A stretch of 64,000 nucleotides of DNA, from contig DATGIF010000010.1 in the NCBI GenBank assembly GCA_035295845.1, positions 30,871 through 94,870 of the forward strand, written 5' to 3'. The notes under the pieces were generated by a model. The model searched no databases. It was not told where the DNA came from and saw nothing but the letters and a program-made list of their open reading frames with translations. Below are positions 25,343 to 33,037 of this stretch, in pieces; the first letter of the stretch is position 1; every line of letters starts with the position of its first letter. Origin of the DNA: Palsa-892 sp035295845. Lineage in GTDB: Bacteria; Pseudomonadota; Alphaproteobacteria; Rhizobiales; Xanthobacteraceae. Made by a program: the position numbers and the translations under genes.

Positions 25343-27474
25343 GCTTGCGCCTCGCGCGCGCCGAGCCAGCCGATCACGCGCTGGCGGAAGCGGTGCAGCG
25401 CGCGATCCCAGGTGCTGGCGTTGCGAATGACTTCAGCGCGATAGAACGACGGGCAGAGCACGGCGGCATGTGCGACCTCGCCGCAAAGGCCACAGCCGAC
25501 GCAGCTCTCGATCACGGTCGCGACCGGATCGGTGCGCAAAGGATCGGGATTTGGCTTCACCGTCAGCGACGGGCAGCCCGAGAGGCGGATGCAGGAGTGG
25601 TCGCCGGTGCAGATTTCGTCATCGACGCCGTAACGTGTTTTTACCAAGCGGGCGCCGCGCTTCAATTTCTCCGCATCCTCGGCGCGCACGCGGCGCTGGC
25701 GCGCGAGCTGGCATTCGCCGTCGGCGATGATCACCTTGAGGCCGCGCTGCGTGCTCGTCAGCGCCTCCTTCAGCGCCTTGGTCATGGTCGCGACGCTGTA
25801 GCTGCGGATTTTTTTCAGCCATTTGACGCCGAAGGCCTGCAGCGTTTTTTCGATGTCCATGCCGGGCGGCGTGCCGTCGCGATTGCTCAAGCTCGAGGGC
25901 ATGAACTGCTGGCCGGTCGCCGAGGTGTAGCCGTTCTGCATCACCAGGAGCACGCCGTCGCCCTTGTTGAAGAGGCTGCTCGCCACGCCGGTGATCACGC
26001 CGTTATGCCAAAAGCCGCCGTCGCCCATGATCGCGATCGGCCGCTTTTTCATGTTGGGACCCACCGCCGCGGCGGAGGCGAGGCTCATGCCGTAGCCGAG
26101 GATCGAGTTACCGAGCGAGAACGGCGCGAAGGTCGCGAACGAATGGCAGCCGATGTCGGCGCTCACATGCACGGGCCCGGTCTCGCGTTCGGCGAGCTTG
26201 ATCGCGGCGAACACCGGCCGCTCGGGACAGCCGGTGCAGAAGGTCGGCGGCCGCGGCGGCAGCTCGTCGACGGCGGCGGCCGTGAGCGGCTTCTTCGCGA
26301 GAATTTTATTCGCGCGTTCGTCGACCGCGCCGACGTCGAGGCCGCGCGGATTCGTTTCGGCGAGAAAAGCCGCGATGCCTTTCAGCAACACTTCCGACGT
26401 GTATTCGCCGGCTTTCGGCAACGGGCCTTTTCCGATCACGCGCGTCTGCAGATCGGCACGGCGGAGTTCGACGTTGATCGCTTGCTCGATGTAGTCGGGA
26501 TGCCCCTCTTCGACCACGAGCACCGCGCGCTTTTTCGCGCAGAACTCGCGAATTTCCTCCGGCACCAGGGGATAGACGCAGTTCAGCACGTAAAGCGGCA
26601 CGCGCGACTCTCCATAGAGGTCGGCAAGGTCGAGGCGCGCAAGCGCGCGCAGCACGCTGTTGGTGAGACCGCCCATCACGACGATACCGATGTCGGCGAG
26701 ATCGCCCGCGACGAACTCGTTGAGCTTCTCGTCGCGGATGAATTCCTGCGCGGCGGGCATCCGCTCCTCGACCTTGAGGCGCTCCTGCACGAAGGTGACG
26801 GGCGGATGCGAAAGCTTGCCGTAGTCGAAGTGCGGCGGACCCGCGAGCCGGTTCAAACCTGAATAGGCGCCGGGGCGATTGTCCTTCGCTTCGAAGGAGC
26901 CGGTGACGTGGCAGGCGCGGATGCGGAGCTCCAGCATCACCGGCGCGTGGCTTGCTTCCGAAAGCTCGAAGCCTTTTTCGACCGCGCGCACGATCGAAGG
27001 CAGATCCGGCCTTGGATCGAGAAGCCACATCGATGATTTCATCGCATAGGCATAAGAGCGCTCCTGGATGACGCTTGCGCCCTCGCCGTAATCCTCGCCG
27101 ATGACGATCAGCGCGCCGCCGATGACGCCCGGCGACGAAAGGTTGGAGAGCGCGTCGGCGGCGACGTTGGTGCCGACGATCGATTTCCAGGTGACGGCGC
27201 CGCGCAGCGGATAATTGATGGAGGCGGCGAGCATCGCCGCGGCCGAAGCCTCGTTGGTGCAGGTTTCCAGATGCACGCCGAGCTCGCCCATCATCTCCTC
27301 GGCATCGACCAGCACGTCGAGAAGGTGGGAGACCGGCGCGCCCTGGTAGCCGCCGACGTAAGAGACGCCGGACTGCAGCAGCGCCTTGGTGACCGCGAGG
27401 ATGCCCTCGCCGCGGAAGGTGTCGCCCTTGCCGAGCTTCAGCGCCTGCACTTCTTTTTTGAACGAGCGTTCCAT
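25339..27474 (-). CDS. iorA: Indolepyruvate ferredoxin oxidoreductase alpha-like subunit
   Basis: 711 residues from ATG 27474. The N-terminal pyrimidine-binding domain has GYQGAPVSHLLDVL and a domain II follows. The thiamine-diphosphate domain carries CTGCPERPVF and GDGGFWHNGVITG...NGYTSATGQQ, and the C-terminus has a ferredoxin-like cysteine cluster CVGCGLCGEVAHAAVLCP. The enzyme converts aryl-2-oxoacids plus CoA to arylacetyl-CoA, CO2 and reduced ferredoxin. Only 11 bases separate it from DctM, so transport and oxidation are encoded in one transcript. A much longer open frame (to 28815) exists but its extra part is antiparallel-frame noise over dctM. Confidence 0.9.
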   Translation of the reverse strand: MERSFKKEVQALKLGKGDTFRGEGILAVTKALLQSGVSYVGGYQGAPVSHLLDVLVDAEEMMGELGVHLETCTNEASAAAMLAASINYPLRGAVTWKSIVGTNVAADALSNLSSPGVIGGALIVIGEDYGEGASVIQERSYAYAMKSSMWLLDPRPDLPSIVRAVEKGFELSEASHAPVMLELRIRACHVTGSFEAKDNRPGAYSGLNRLAGPPHFDYGKLSHPPVTFVQERLKVEERMPAAQEFIRDEKLNEFVAGDLADIGIVVMGGLTNSVLRALARLDLADLYGESRVPLYVLNCVYPLVPEEIREFCAKKRAVLVVEEGHPDYIEQAINVELRRADLQTRVIGKGPLPKAGEYTSEVLLKGIAAFLAETNPRGLDVGAVDERANKILAKKPLTAAAVDELPPRPPTFCTGCPERPVFAAIKLAERETGPVHVSADIGCHSFATFAPFSLGNSILGYGMSLASAAAVGPNMKKRPIAIMGDGGFWHNGVITGVASSLFNKGDGVLLVMQNGYTSATGQQFMPSSLSNRDGTPPGMDIEKTLQAFGVKWLKKIRSYSVATMTKALKEALTSTQRGLKVIIADGECQLARQRRVRAEDAEKLKRGARLVKTRYGVDDEICTGDHSCIRLSGCPSLTVKPNPDPLRTDPVATVIESCVGCGLCGEVAHAAVLCPSFYRAEVIRNASTWDRALHRFRQRVIGWLGAREAQA

Positions 27475-27485
27475 GATGCGGCGCC

Positions 27486-28790
27486 TCACATCTTGGACGG
27501 CAAGTATAGCGCGAGGATCGGGAAGGCGATGAGGATAATCAGCCGGATGATGTCGGTGATGATGAAGGGAATGACGCCCTTGAAGATCGTCGCGAAGCTC
27601 ACGTCGTGCACGACGCTTTTGATGACGAACACGTTCATGCCGACCGGCGGGTGAATGAGCCCGAGCTCCACCGTCATCACGATGATGATGCCGAACCAGA
27701 TCGGATCGAAACCGAGCGCCAGCACCACCGGGAACATCACCGGCACGGTGAGGATGATCATCGCCATCGCGTCCATCAGGCAGCCCAAGAGGATGTACAT
27801 CACCATGATCAGCGCCAAGACGCCGTAGCGGCCGAGGCCAAGGCTCGTGAGGAACATCGTCACCTTCTGCGGCGTCTGCGTCACGGTGAGGAAGTAGCCG
27901 AATAAAAGCGCGCCGATCAGCACGGTGAAGACGGCCGCGGCCGTGCGCGTCGCCTGCAGGAGCGAACGCAAAATTTCTTCCTTGCCGAGCCGCCCGCGCA
28001 AGACGCCGATCACGAACGAGCCGCCCGCGCCCATGCCGCCGGCTTCGGTCGGGGTGAACATGCCGCCGTAAAGTCCGCCGATCACGAAGACGAAGAGCAA
28101 AAGCGGCGCCCAGATGTCGCGGACAGCGTCGAGGCGATCCTTCCATTCCGCGCGCGGCCCGGCGGGCAGGAATTTCGGCCGCACGATGCCGATCATCGTG
28201 ATCGTGAGCATATACATGGAGATCGCCAAGAGGCCCGGAATGATGCCGGCGATAAAGAGCTTGCCGATGTCCTGTTCGGTGATGATGCCGTAGACGGCGA
28301 GCACCGTCGAAGGCGGCAGCATCGCGCCAACCGTGCCGCCGGCCGCGATCACGCCGGTGGCGAAGGATTGCGGATAGCCGTAACGGCGCATCTCCGGATA
28401 GGCGACGGTCGAGAAGGTGGCGGCGGTCGCCACCGACGAGCCGGAGATCGCGGCAAAACCGCCGCAGGCGGCGACGGTGGCAAAGCCGAGGCCGCCGCGC
28501 AGATGCCCGACAAACACGTTCGCCGCGCGGAAAAGCTCGCGGCTCATGCCGGAATTCGACACGAACGCGCCCATCAGCAGAAACATCGGGATGACGCCGA
28601 AGGTGTAATCGGTCACCGTCCGCATCGAGGTCTGGCCCACGAGCTTCAGCGCCGCCGTGCCGTTGACGAGATAGGCAAAGCCCGAAACGCCGACGAGGCC
28701 CATGGCCATCCCGACCGGCACGCGCAAGAGCATCAGCGTGAAGAGAACGACAAAGCCGATGATGGCAACGGCGTCGGTGCTCATGTTCAC
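27486..28790 (-). CDS. dctM: TRAP transporter large permease
   Basis: 434 residues, about 12 hydrophobic segments, with the DctM hallmark stretches VPVGMAMGLVG, GGTVGAMLPPSTVLAVYG and FTPTEAGGMGAGGSFVIGVL. The start is GTG 28790, which overlaps the DctQ stop as GTGA; ATG 28784 is the alternative. Sodium-coupled inner-membrane uptake of a carboxylate. Being co-transcribed with IorAB suggests an aromatic 2-oxo or acetic acid as cargo (inference). Confidence 0.93.
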   Translation of the reverse strand: MNMSTDAVAIIGFVVLFTLMLLRVPVGMAMGLVGVSGFAYLVNGTAALKLVGQTSMRTVTDYTFGVIPMFLLMGAFVSNSGMSRELFRAANVFVGHLRGGLGFATVAACGGFAAISGSSVATAATFSTVAYPEMRRYGYPQSFATGVIAAGGTVGAMLPPSTVLAVYGIITEQDIGKLFIAGIIPGLLAISMYMLTITMIGIVRPKFLPAGPRAEWKDRLDAVRDIWAPLLLFVFVIGGLYGGMFTPTEAGGMGAGGSFVIGVLRGRLGKEEILRSLLQATRTAAAVFTVLIGALLFGYFLTVTQTPQKVTMFLTSLGLGRYGVLALIMVMYILLGCLMDAMAMIILTVPVMFPVVLALGFDPIWFGIIIVMTVELGLIHPPVGMNVFVIKSVVHDVSFATIFKGVIPFIITDIIRLIILIAFPILALYLPSKM

Positions 28791-29356
28791 TCGACCGGCT
28801 TGATGATTTGTTCACGCTTCAAGGAATCCGGAATGAATACGAGCCGCCAGGTGCGGATCGCGATCAAGAGCACCGCCGAGACGTCACCCACCCAGGCGAG
28901 CGCGAAGAACGGCCAGTTCGGCAGGCGCAAGTCGAAGGTGAGCACATGATCGCGATAGGTCGCGAGCACCTTGTCGAAGAGCGTGTAGGTCTGCACCGAC
29001 ACGACGAACAGGAGGACGAGGGTCGCGAACACGTCGATATAACGCTGAAAGCGCGGGCGCACCGAGGCCCAGACAAGATCGACGGTGATATGGGTGCCGC
29101 GATAGCTCGTCGCGGCGATCCCCCAAAAAATCAAAATCCCCAGCAACAGCCGGCCGAAATCATAGCTGTCGGGGATCGAGGTGCGGAAGAGGCCGCGCAG
29201 CATCACCGAAATAAAGATGTCGGCGGCGACCAGGCCGACGAAGCCCGCGGCGATCCATTCGATCGTATCGATGAAGCGGTCCATGCCGCTGCGGCGGGCC
29301 CCCACGACCAACGGCTCGGGGCCGCCTTTTTCGTATTTCAGCTCGGGCTCGGCCAT
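28787..29356 (-). CDS. dctQ: TRAP transporter small permease
   Basis: 189 residues with four predicted membrane helices (about 30-50, 65-85, 105-125, 145-165) and the DctQ-type RRSGMDRFIDTIEWIAAGF opening. It pairs with DctM through the GTGA overlap. Function: the small, scaffold-like membrane subunit that docks the substrate-binding protein. Confidence 0.88.
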   Translation of the reverse strand: MAEPELKYEKGGPEPLVVGARRSGMDRFIDTIEWIAAGFVGLVAADIFISVMLRGLFRTSIPDSYDFGRLLLGILIFWGIAATSYRGTHITVDLVWASVRPRFQRYIDVFATLVLLFVVSVQTYTLFDKVLATYRDHVLTFDLRLPNWPFFALAWVGDVSAVLLIAIRTWRLVFIPDSLKREQIIKPVE

Positions 29357-29441
29357 CGCTCCTCGCGTTCAAGCTTCATGCGGAAACGGCGGCAGGAAGT
29401 CCCGCCGCCGTGCGTCCGCTACGCCGCGCGTCCCGTCGCGA

Positions 29442-30491
29442 TCAGTACGCCGCCTTGTATTGCTGCAGCGACGTCTTCAATTCCTTCATGATCGTGTCGG
29501 GGTCGCCGCCGGCCTGCTTGACGTTGTCGGCCCATTTTTTCTCGAGTGGTACTGCGGCCTTTTTCCACTCATCGAGCTGCGCGTTCGAGATCGTGTAGAC
29601 CTCGTGGCCCGGCTCCGCCTTGATCTTGGCGATGCCATCGTGCTCGAACTGGCCCCAGGGGGCGCCCACTTTCTGCGCCCAATCGGTGTTGCAGTGGTCG
29701 TCGATCACCTTCTTCTGCGCCACCGACATCGAAATGTACTTGTCCTTGTTCATCACGAACACGAAGGTCGTGACGTAAAGCGGCACGTCCATGTGATATT
29801 TGGTGACCTTGTCGACGCCGAGAAGCACCAGCGAGCCCCACGGGAAGGTCACGGCTTCCGCCACGCCCTTTTCGAGAATGTCGCGGACTTCGGGCGCGCT
29901 CGACTGCACGTTGGTGCCGCCGAGTTGGGTGACGAAGGCGGCCATGGTCGCATGCGCCGGCCGGATCTTCATGCCGTTGATGTCGCCCGGCACCATGATT
30001 TTCTTCGCGACCGAGTGAAACGAGCCGGGATCGTGGACGAAGGCGAGGCACATCTTCACGTCCTTCATCTCTTTGTCGGCGTATTTGCGATACCAGGCGT
30101 CGAGCGCCTGCGAGCCGCCATTGGCGTCCGCCATCAGGAACGGAAGCTCGCCGGCGGCGATGATCGGGAAGCGGCCGGGCTGATAGCCGGGATTGACGTA
30201 AGTGAGATCCGCGATGCCGTCGCGCGCCATGTCGTAATGGTCGAAGGCCTTGCCGAGCTGCTGCGCCGGGAACAGCTTGTATTTGATGGTGCCGCCGGAG
30301 GCCTTTTCGACGTCGGCGCCCCACGCTTCCATCGCCTTGTGCACGGGATGCGTGGGCGGCAGCCAGTGCGCGAGCTTCAGCTCGATCGTCGCGTCCTCGG
30401 CTTTCGAGCTTGGCGCCTGGGCGAAGAGATAGAGCGCCGCACCCGCCGCAGCGAACGTCAATACGGCATATCGCGAGAAACCCGCTGGCAT
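29442..30491 (-). CDS. dctP: TRAP transporter substrate-binding protein
   Basis: 349 residues from ATG 30491; signal peptide MPAGFSRYAVLTFAAAGAA...SSKAED. The mature protein starts ELKLAHWLPPTHPVHKAMEAW and contains the DctP carboxylate clamp region (NGMKIRPAHATMAAFVTQLGG), where the Arg usually salt-bridges the ligand carboxylate. First gene of the dctPQM-iorAB transcription unit; 85 bases separate it from dctQ. The MarR gene opposite likely regulates it. Confidence 0.93.
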   Translation of the reverse strand: MPAGFSRYAVLTFAAAGAALYLFAQAPSSKAEDATIELKLAHWLPPTHPVHKAMEAWGADVEKASGGTIKYKLFPAQQLGKAFDHYDMARDGIADLTYVNPGYQPGRFPIIAAGELPFLMADANGGSQALDAWYRKYADKEMKDVKMCLAFVHDPGSFHSVAKKIMVPGDINGMKIRPAHATMAAFVTQLGGTNVQSSAPEVRDILEKGVAEAVTFPWGSLVLLGVDKVTKYHMDVPLYVTTFVFVMNKDKYISMSVAQKKVIDDHCNTDWAQKVGAPWGQFEHDGIAKIKAEPGHEVYTISNAQLDEWKKAAVPLEKKWADNVKQAGGDPDTIMKELKTSLQQYKAAY

Positions 30492-30590
30492 GATTTCCTC
30501 CCTGGACCCGAATTTTTCTTGCGGTTGTTTTTTTGGATTGTGCCCGAAGTGGAGCGATTGTAAAGAAGAAAGTTGGAGATCAAACCATTG

Positions 30591-30606
30591 CTGCATTATA
30601 GTGCAG
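30591..30606. promoter_or_regulatory. Candidate MarR operator (CTGCATTATAGTGCAG)
   Basis: A 16-base dyad with perfect CTGCA/TGCAG arms, located 17 bases before the MarR start and 100 bases before dctP on the other strand. MarR proteins bind such 16-20 base dyads in shared divergent promoters. Confidence 0.5.
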
Positions 30607-30622
30607 TGCGGAAGGAAACCCC

Positions 30623-31087
30623 ATGGCGAGCCCCGGCCCGCATGGCGCCGACGACGCCATCGATTACGGCCCGCTCGCGCATTGGGTCGCCTTTCACCTG
30701 CGCATGGCGCAGGTGGTTTCGTTTCAGGCCTTCGCCCGCCTCGCGCACGGCGAAAATCTCAGCCCCGGCCGTTTCGCGGTTTTGACGCTGATCGGACAAA
30801 ATCCCGGAATCAGCCAGACCGCGCTCAGCCGCGCCAACCGCAACGACAAGTCGACATTGACCTCGGCGCTTCGCGGCCTCGTGCAGAAGAAACTCGTCAA
30901 CCGGCAAAGGGCCGCGGGAGACAAGCGATTATACCGGCTGACGCTGACCGCGGCCGGCGAAAAGCTGCTGCGGCGATTGACCGAATGCGCGAAGCAGCAC
31001 GACCGCAATCTCATGCGCGTGATAGGACCGCGCGACTACGCGCACTTCATGCAAATTCTGCAAAAGATCGCAAATGAAATCGGTTAA
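30623..31087 (+). CDS. MarR-family transcriptional regulator
   Basis: 154 residues from ATG 30623 with GGAAGGA upstream. Winged helix: LSPGRFAVLTLIGQNPGISQTALSRANRNDKSTLTSAL, then the wing RQRAAGDKRLYRLTLTAAGE. MarR proteins frequently sense phenolic or aryl-CoA ligands and derepress catabolic genes. It is divergent from dctPQM-iorAB and convergent with MaoC. Confidence 0.92.
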   Translation: MASPGPHGADDAIDYGPLAHWVAFHLRMAQVVSFQAFARLAHGENLSPGRFAVLTLIGQNPGISQTALSRANRNDKSTLTSALRGLVQKKLVNRQRAAGDKRLYRLTLTAAGEKLLRRLTECAKQHDRNLMRVIGPRDYAHFMQILQKIANEIG

Positions 31088-31099
31088 TCCGGAAGCGGA

Positions 31100-31522
31100 T
31101 TATTTCGATTTGGGCGGCAGCACCCAAGCCTCGCCCCGCACCACTTCTTCTCCATGCTGATTGACGAAACGCAGCGCCATGCGCACGGCCCGGCGCTTTT
31201 CGTCTTTCTCCGCGACCTCGCCAGTCGCGGTCACATGGTCGCCGACCCGCACGGGCTTGAGATATGTCGAGTTCAGCGACATCAGAAGGCAGCCCGGGCC
31301 CGGCAATTTCATGCCGATCACCGGCGCGATCAGCCCGAGCGTCATGGGTCCATGCGCGATGCGACCGCCGAACTTGGTATTTTTCTTCGCGAACTCGTCG
31401 TCCATGTGCATCGGATTGTAATCGTCGGTGAGCTTCGCATAGACGTCGATATCGTCGGCGGTGATCGTGCGCGCGTGCGTCGCGCTGTCGCCGACGCGGA
31501 TTTCGTCGAAAGTCTTGCTCAT
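31100..31522 (-). CDS. MaoC-family (hotdog) hydratase
   Basis: About 140 residues from ATG 31522; the frame extends to 31600, giving 166 residues if an upstream start is used. Hotdog-fold R-hydratase: the catalytic Asp/His pair lies in DDYNPMHMDDEFA, followed by GGRIAHGPMTLGLIAPVI and LNSTYLKPVRVGDHVTATG. The enzyme adds water to an enoyl-CoA or acts as a thioester-handling dehydratase. Placed between MarR and the CoA ligase, it could act on a ring-derived enoyl-CoA. Confidence 0.88.
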   Translation of the reverse strand: MSKTFDEIRVGDSATHARTITADDIDVYAKLTDDYNPMHMDDEFAKKNTKFGGRIAHGPMTLGLIAPVIGMKLPGPGCLLMSLNSTYLKPVRVGDHVTATGEVAEKDEKRRAVRMALRFVNQHGEEVVRGEAWVLPPKSK

Positions 31523-31643
31523 ATCGCCGCCCGCCTTCTCTTCCGGCGCTTTCGGGAAATATATTTCGCGCCGTTGCCCCGCATCCGATTTCAAATCCAT
31601 TCGCGGCGTTTCCGCAAGTCCGCCGCGGTTGCAGGCGGGCGCA

Positions 31644-31657
31644 ATGTGTAGTCACAT
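31644..31657. promoter_or_regulatory. Inverted repeat ATGTG-TAGT-CACAT upstream of paaK
   Basis: Perfect 5-base arms around a 4-base spacer in the divergent gap between MaoC and the CoA ligase, 50 bases before the ligase start. The spacing does not match a Crp site. It is a candidate operator for an unidentified regulator. Confidence 0.35.
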
Positions 31658-31706
31658 GATCGTCAAGGCTCGACGCAAAAAAGAACGGGCTTAGGGGAGA
31701 GACGGA

Positions 31707-33035
31707 ATGCTGGCACCCACGGGCAAGCTCGCGAACATCGTTCCGCACAAGGAGAACTTCGAGCCGATCGAAATAGCTTCGCGCGACGAGATCGCCGCCC
31801 TGCAATTGACGCGGCTCAAATGGTCGCTGAAACACGCCTATGACAACGTCACGCATTATCGCAAGGCGTTCGACGGCGCGGGCGTGCATCCCGACGATCT
31901 GAAGACGCTTTCCGACCTCGCGAAATTTCCGTTCACCACGAAGCAGGATCTGCGCGCCAACTATCCGTTCGGCATGTTCGCAGTGCCGCGCGAGAAGATC
32001 GCGCGCATCCACGCCTCCTCCGGCACCACCGGCAAACCCACCGTCGTCGGCTATACCGCGCGCGATCTCGAAATGTGGGCCGACATGATGGCGCGGAGCT
32101 TCCGCGCCTGCGGCGGCCGGCCCGGCATGAAGGTACACAACGCCTATGGCTACGGCCTCTTCACCGGCGGCCTAGGGGCGCACGACGGCGCGCAGCGCCT
32201 CGGCTGCACCGTTATTCCCGTCTCCGGCGGCATGACCGAGCGACAGGTACAACTGATCATGGATTTCGAGCCCGACATTATCACGGTGACGCCGAGCTAC
32301 ATGCTCGCGATCCTCGACGAGTTCCGCGCGAAAAACATCGACCCGCGCAAATCCTCGCTCAAGATCGGCCTCTTCGGCGCCGAGCCGTGGACCAATGCCA
32401 TGCGCGCCGAAATCGAAGACGCCTTCCACATGCACGCCGTCGATCTTTACGGCCTCTCGGAGGTGATCGGCCCCGGCGTCGGTTGCGAATGCGTCGAGAC
32501 GAAGGACGGCCTGCACATCTGGGAAGACCACTTTTATCCCGAGATCATCGATCCCGCGAACGGCAAGCCGCTGCCGGACGGCGCGCAGGGCGAGCTCGTC
32601 TTCACCTCGCTCAGCAAGGAAGGCATGCCCATCATCCGCTATCGCACCCGCGACCTCACGCGGCTGCTGCCCGGCACCGCGCGCTCGATGCGGAGGATCG
32701 ACAAGGTCACGGGCCGCTCCGACGACATGATGATCATCCGCGGCGTCAACGTGTTCCCGACGCAGATCGAGGAATTGATCCTGAAGGACGAGCGCCTGGC
32801 GCCGCATTTCCAGATCGAGCTCCGCCGTGAGAACCGGCTTGACGAAATCAAGGTGCGGGTCGAGGCGCGGCCGGAGGCCGCGGACGAAGGCGCCCGAAGA
32901 GCCGCGGCGGCGGAGCTTGCGCATCAGATCAAGGCGCTGATCGGCGTCACCGCGGAGATCGAAGTCACCGCCCCCGGCGGCATCGAGCGTTCGCTCGGCA
33001 AGGCGAAGCGGATCGTCGACCTTCGCAAGAAGTGA
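31707..33035 (+). CDS. Phenylacetate-CoA ligase family protein
   Basis: 442 residues, ATG 31707 after GGGGAGAG. Adenylate-forming PaaK family: P-loop HASSGTTGKPTVVGYT, then YGYGLFTGG, ATP-binding DLYGLSEVIGPGVG, hinge YRTRDLTRLL, and C-terminal ITGR-type GRSDDMMIIRGVNVFPTQIEE. Activates an arylacetate to its CoA thioester with ATP. No paaABCDE epoxidase genes are in the window, so the product may feed the DpgC-like oxygenase that converges on this gene 2 bases away. The exact aryl substrate is unknown. Confidence 0.9.
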   Translation: MLAPTGKLANIVPHKENFEPIEIASRDEIAALQLTRLKWSLKHAYDNVTHYRKAFDGAGVHPDDLKTLSDLAKFPFTTKQDLRANYPFGMFAVPREKIARIHASSGTTGKPTVVGYTARDLEMWADMMARSFRACGGRPGMKVHNAYGYGLFTGGLGAHDGAQRLGCTVIPVSGGMTERQVQLIMDFEPDIITVTPSYMLAILDEFRAKNIDPRKSSLKIGLFGAEPWTNAMRAEIEDAFHMHAVDLYGLSEVIGPGVGCECVETKDGLHIWEDHFYPEIIDPANGKPLPDGAQGELVFTSLSKEGMPIIRYRTRDLTRLLPGTARSMRRIDKVTGRSDDMMIIRGVNVFPTQIEELILKDERLAPHFQIELRRENRLDEIKVRVEARPEAADEGARRAAAAELAHQIKALIGVTAEIEVTAPGGIERSLGKAKRIVDLRKK

Positions 33036-33037
33036 AT

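Noticed and set aside
25345..26862. 505-residue open frame on the plus strand antisense to iorA.
   Set aside because: Arg/His/Asp-rich composition without any domain; a mirror effect of high-GC codon usage.
25339..28815. A single 1158-residue open frame on the minus strand.
   Set aside because: The first 447 codons lie over dctM in another frame and are Arg/His-rich with no domain. iorA starts at 27474 with a recognisable N-terminus.
31644..31657. Crp binding site upstream of the CoA ligase.
   Set aside because: The arms TGTG/CACA are 4 bases apart; Crp needs TGTGA-N6-TCACA.
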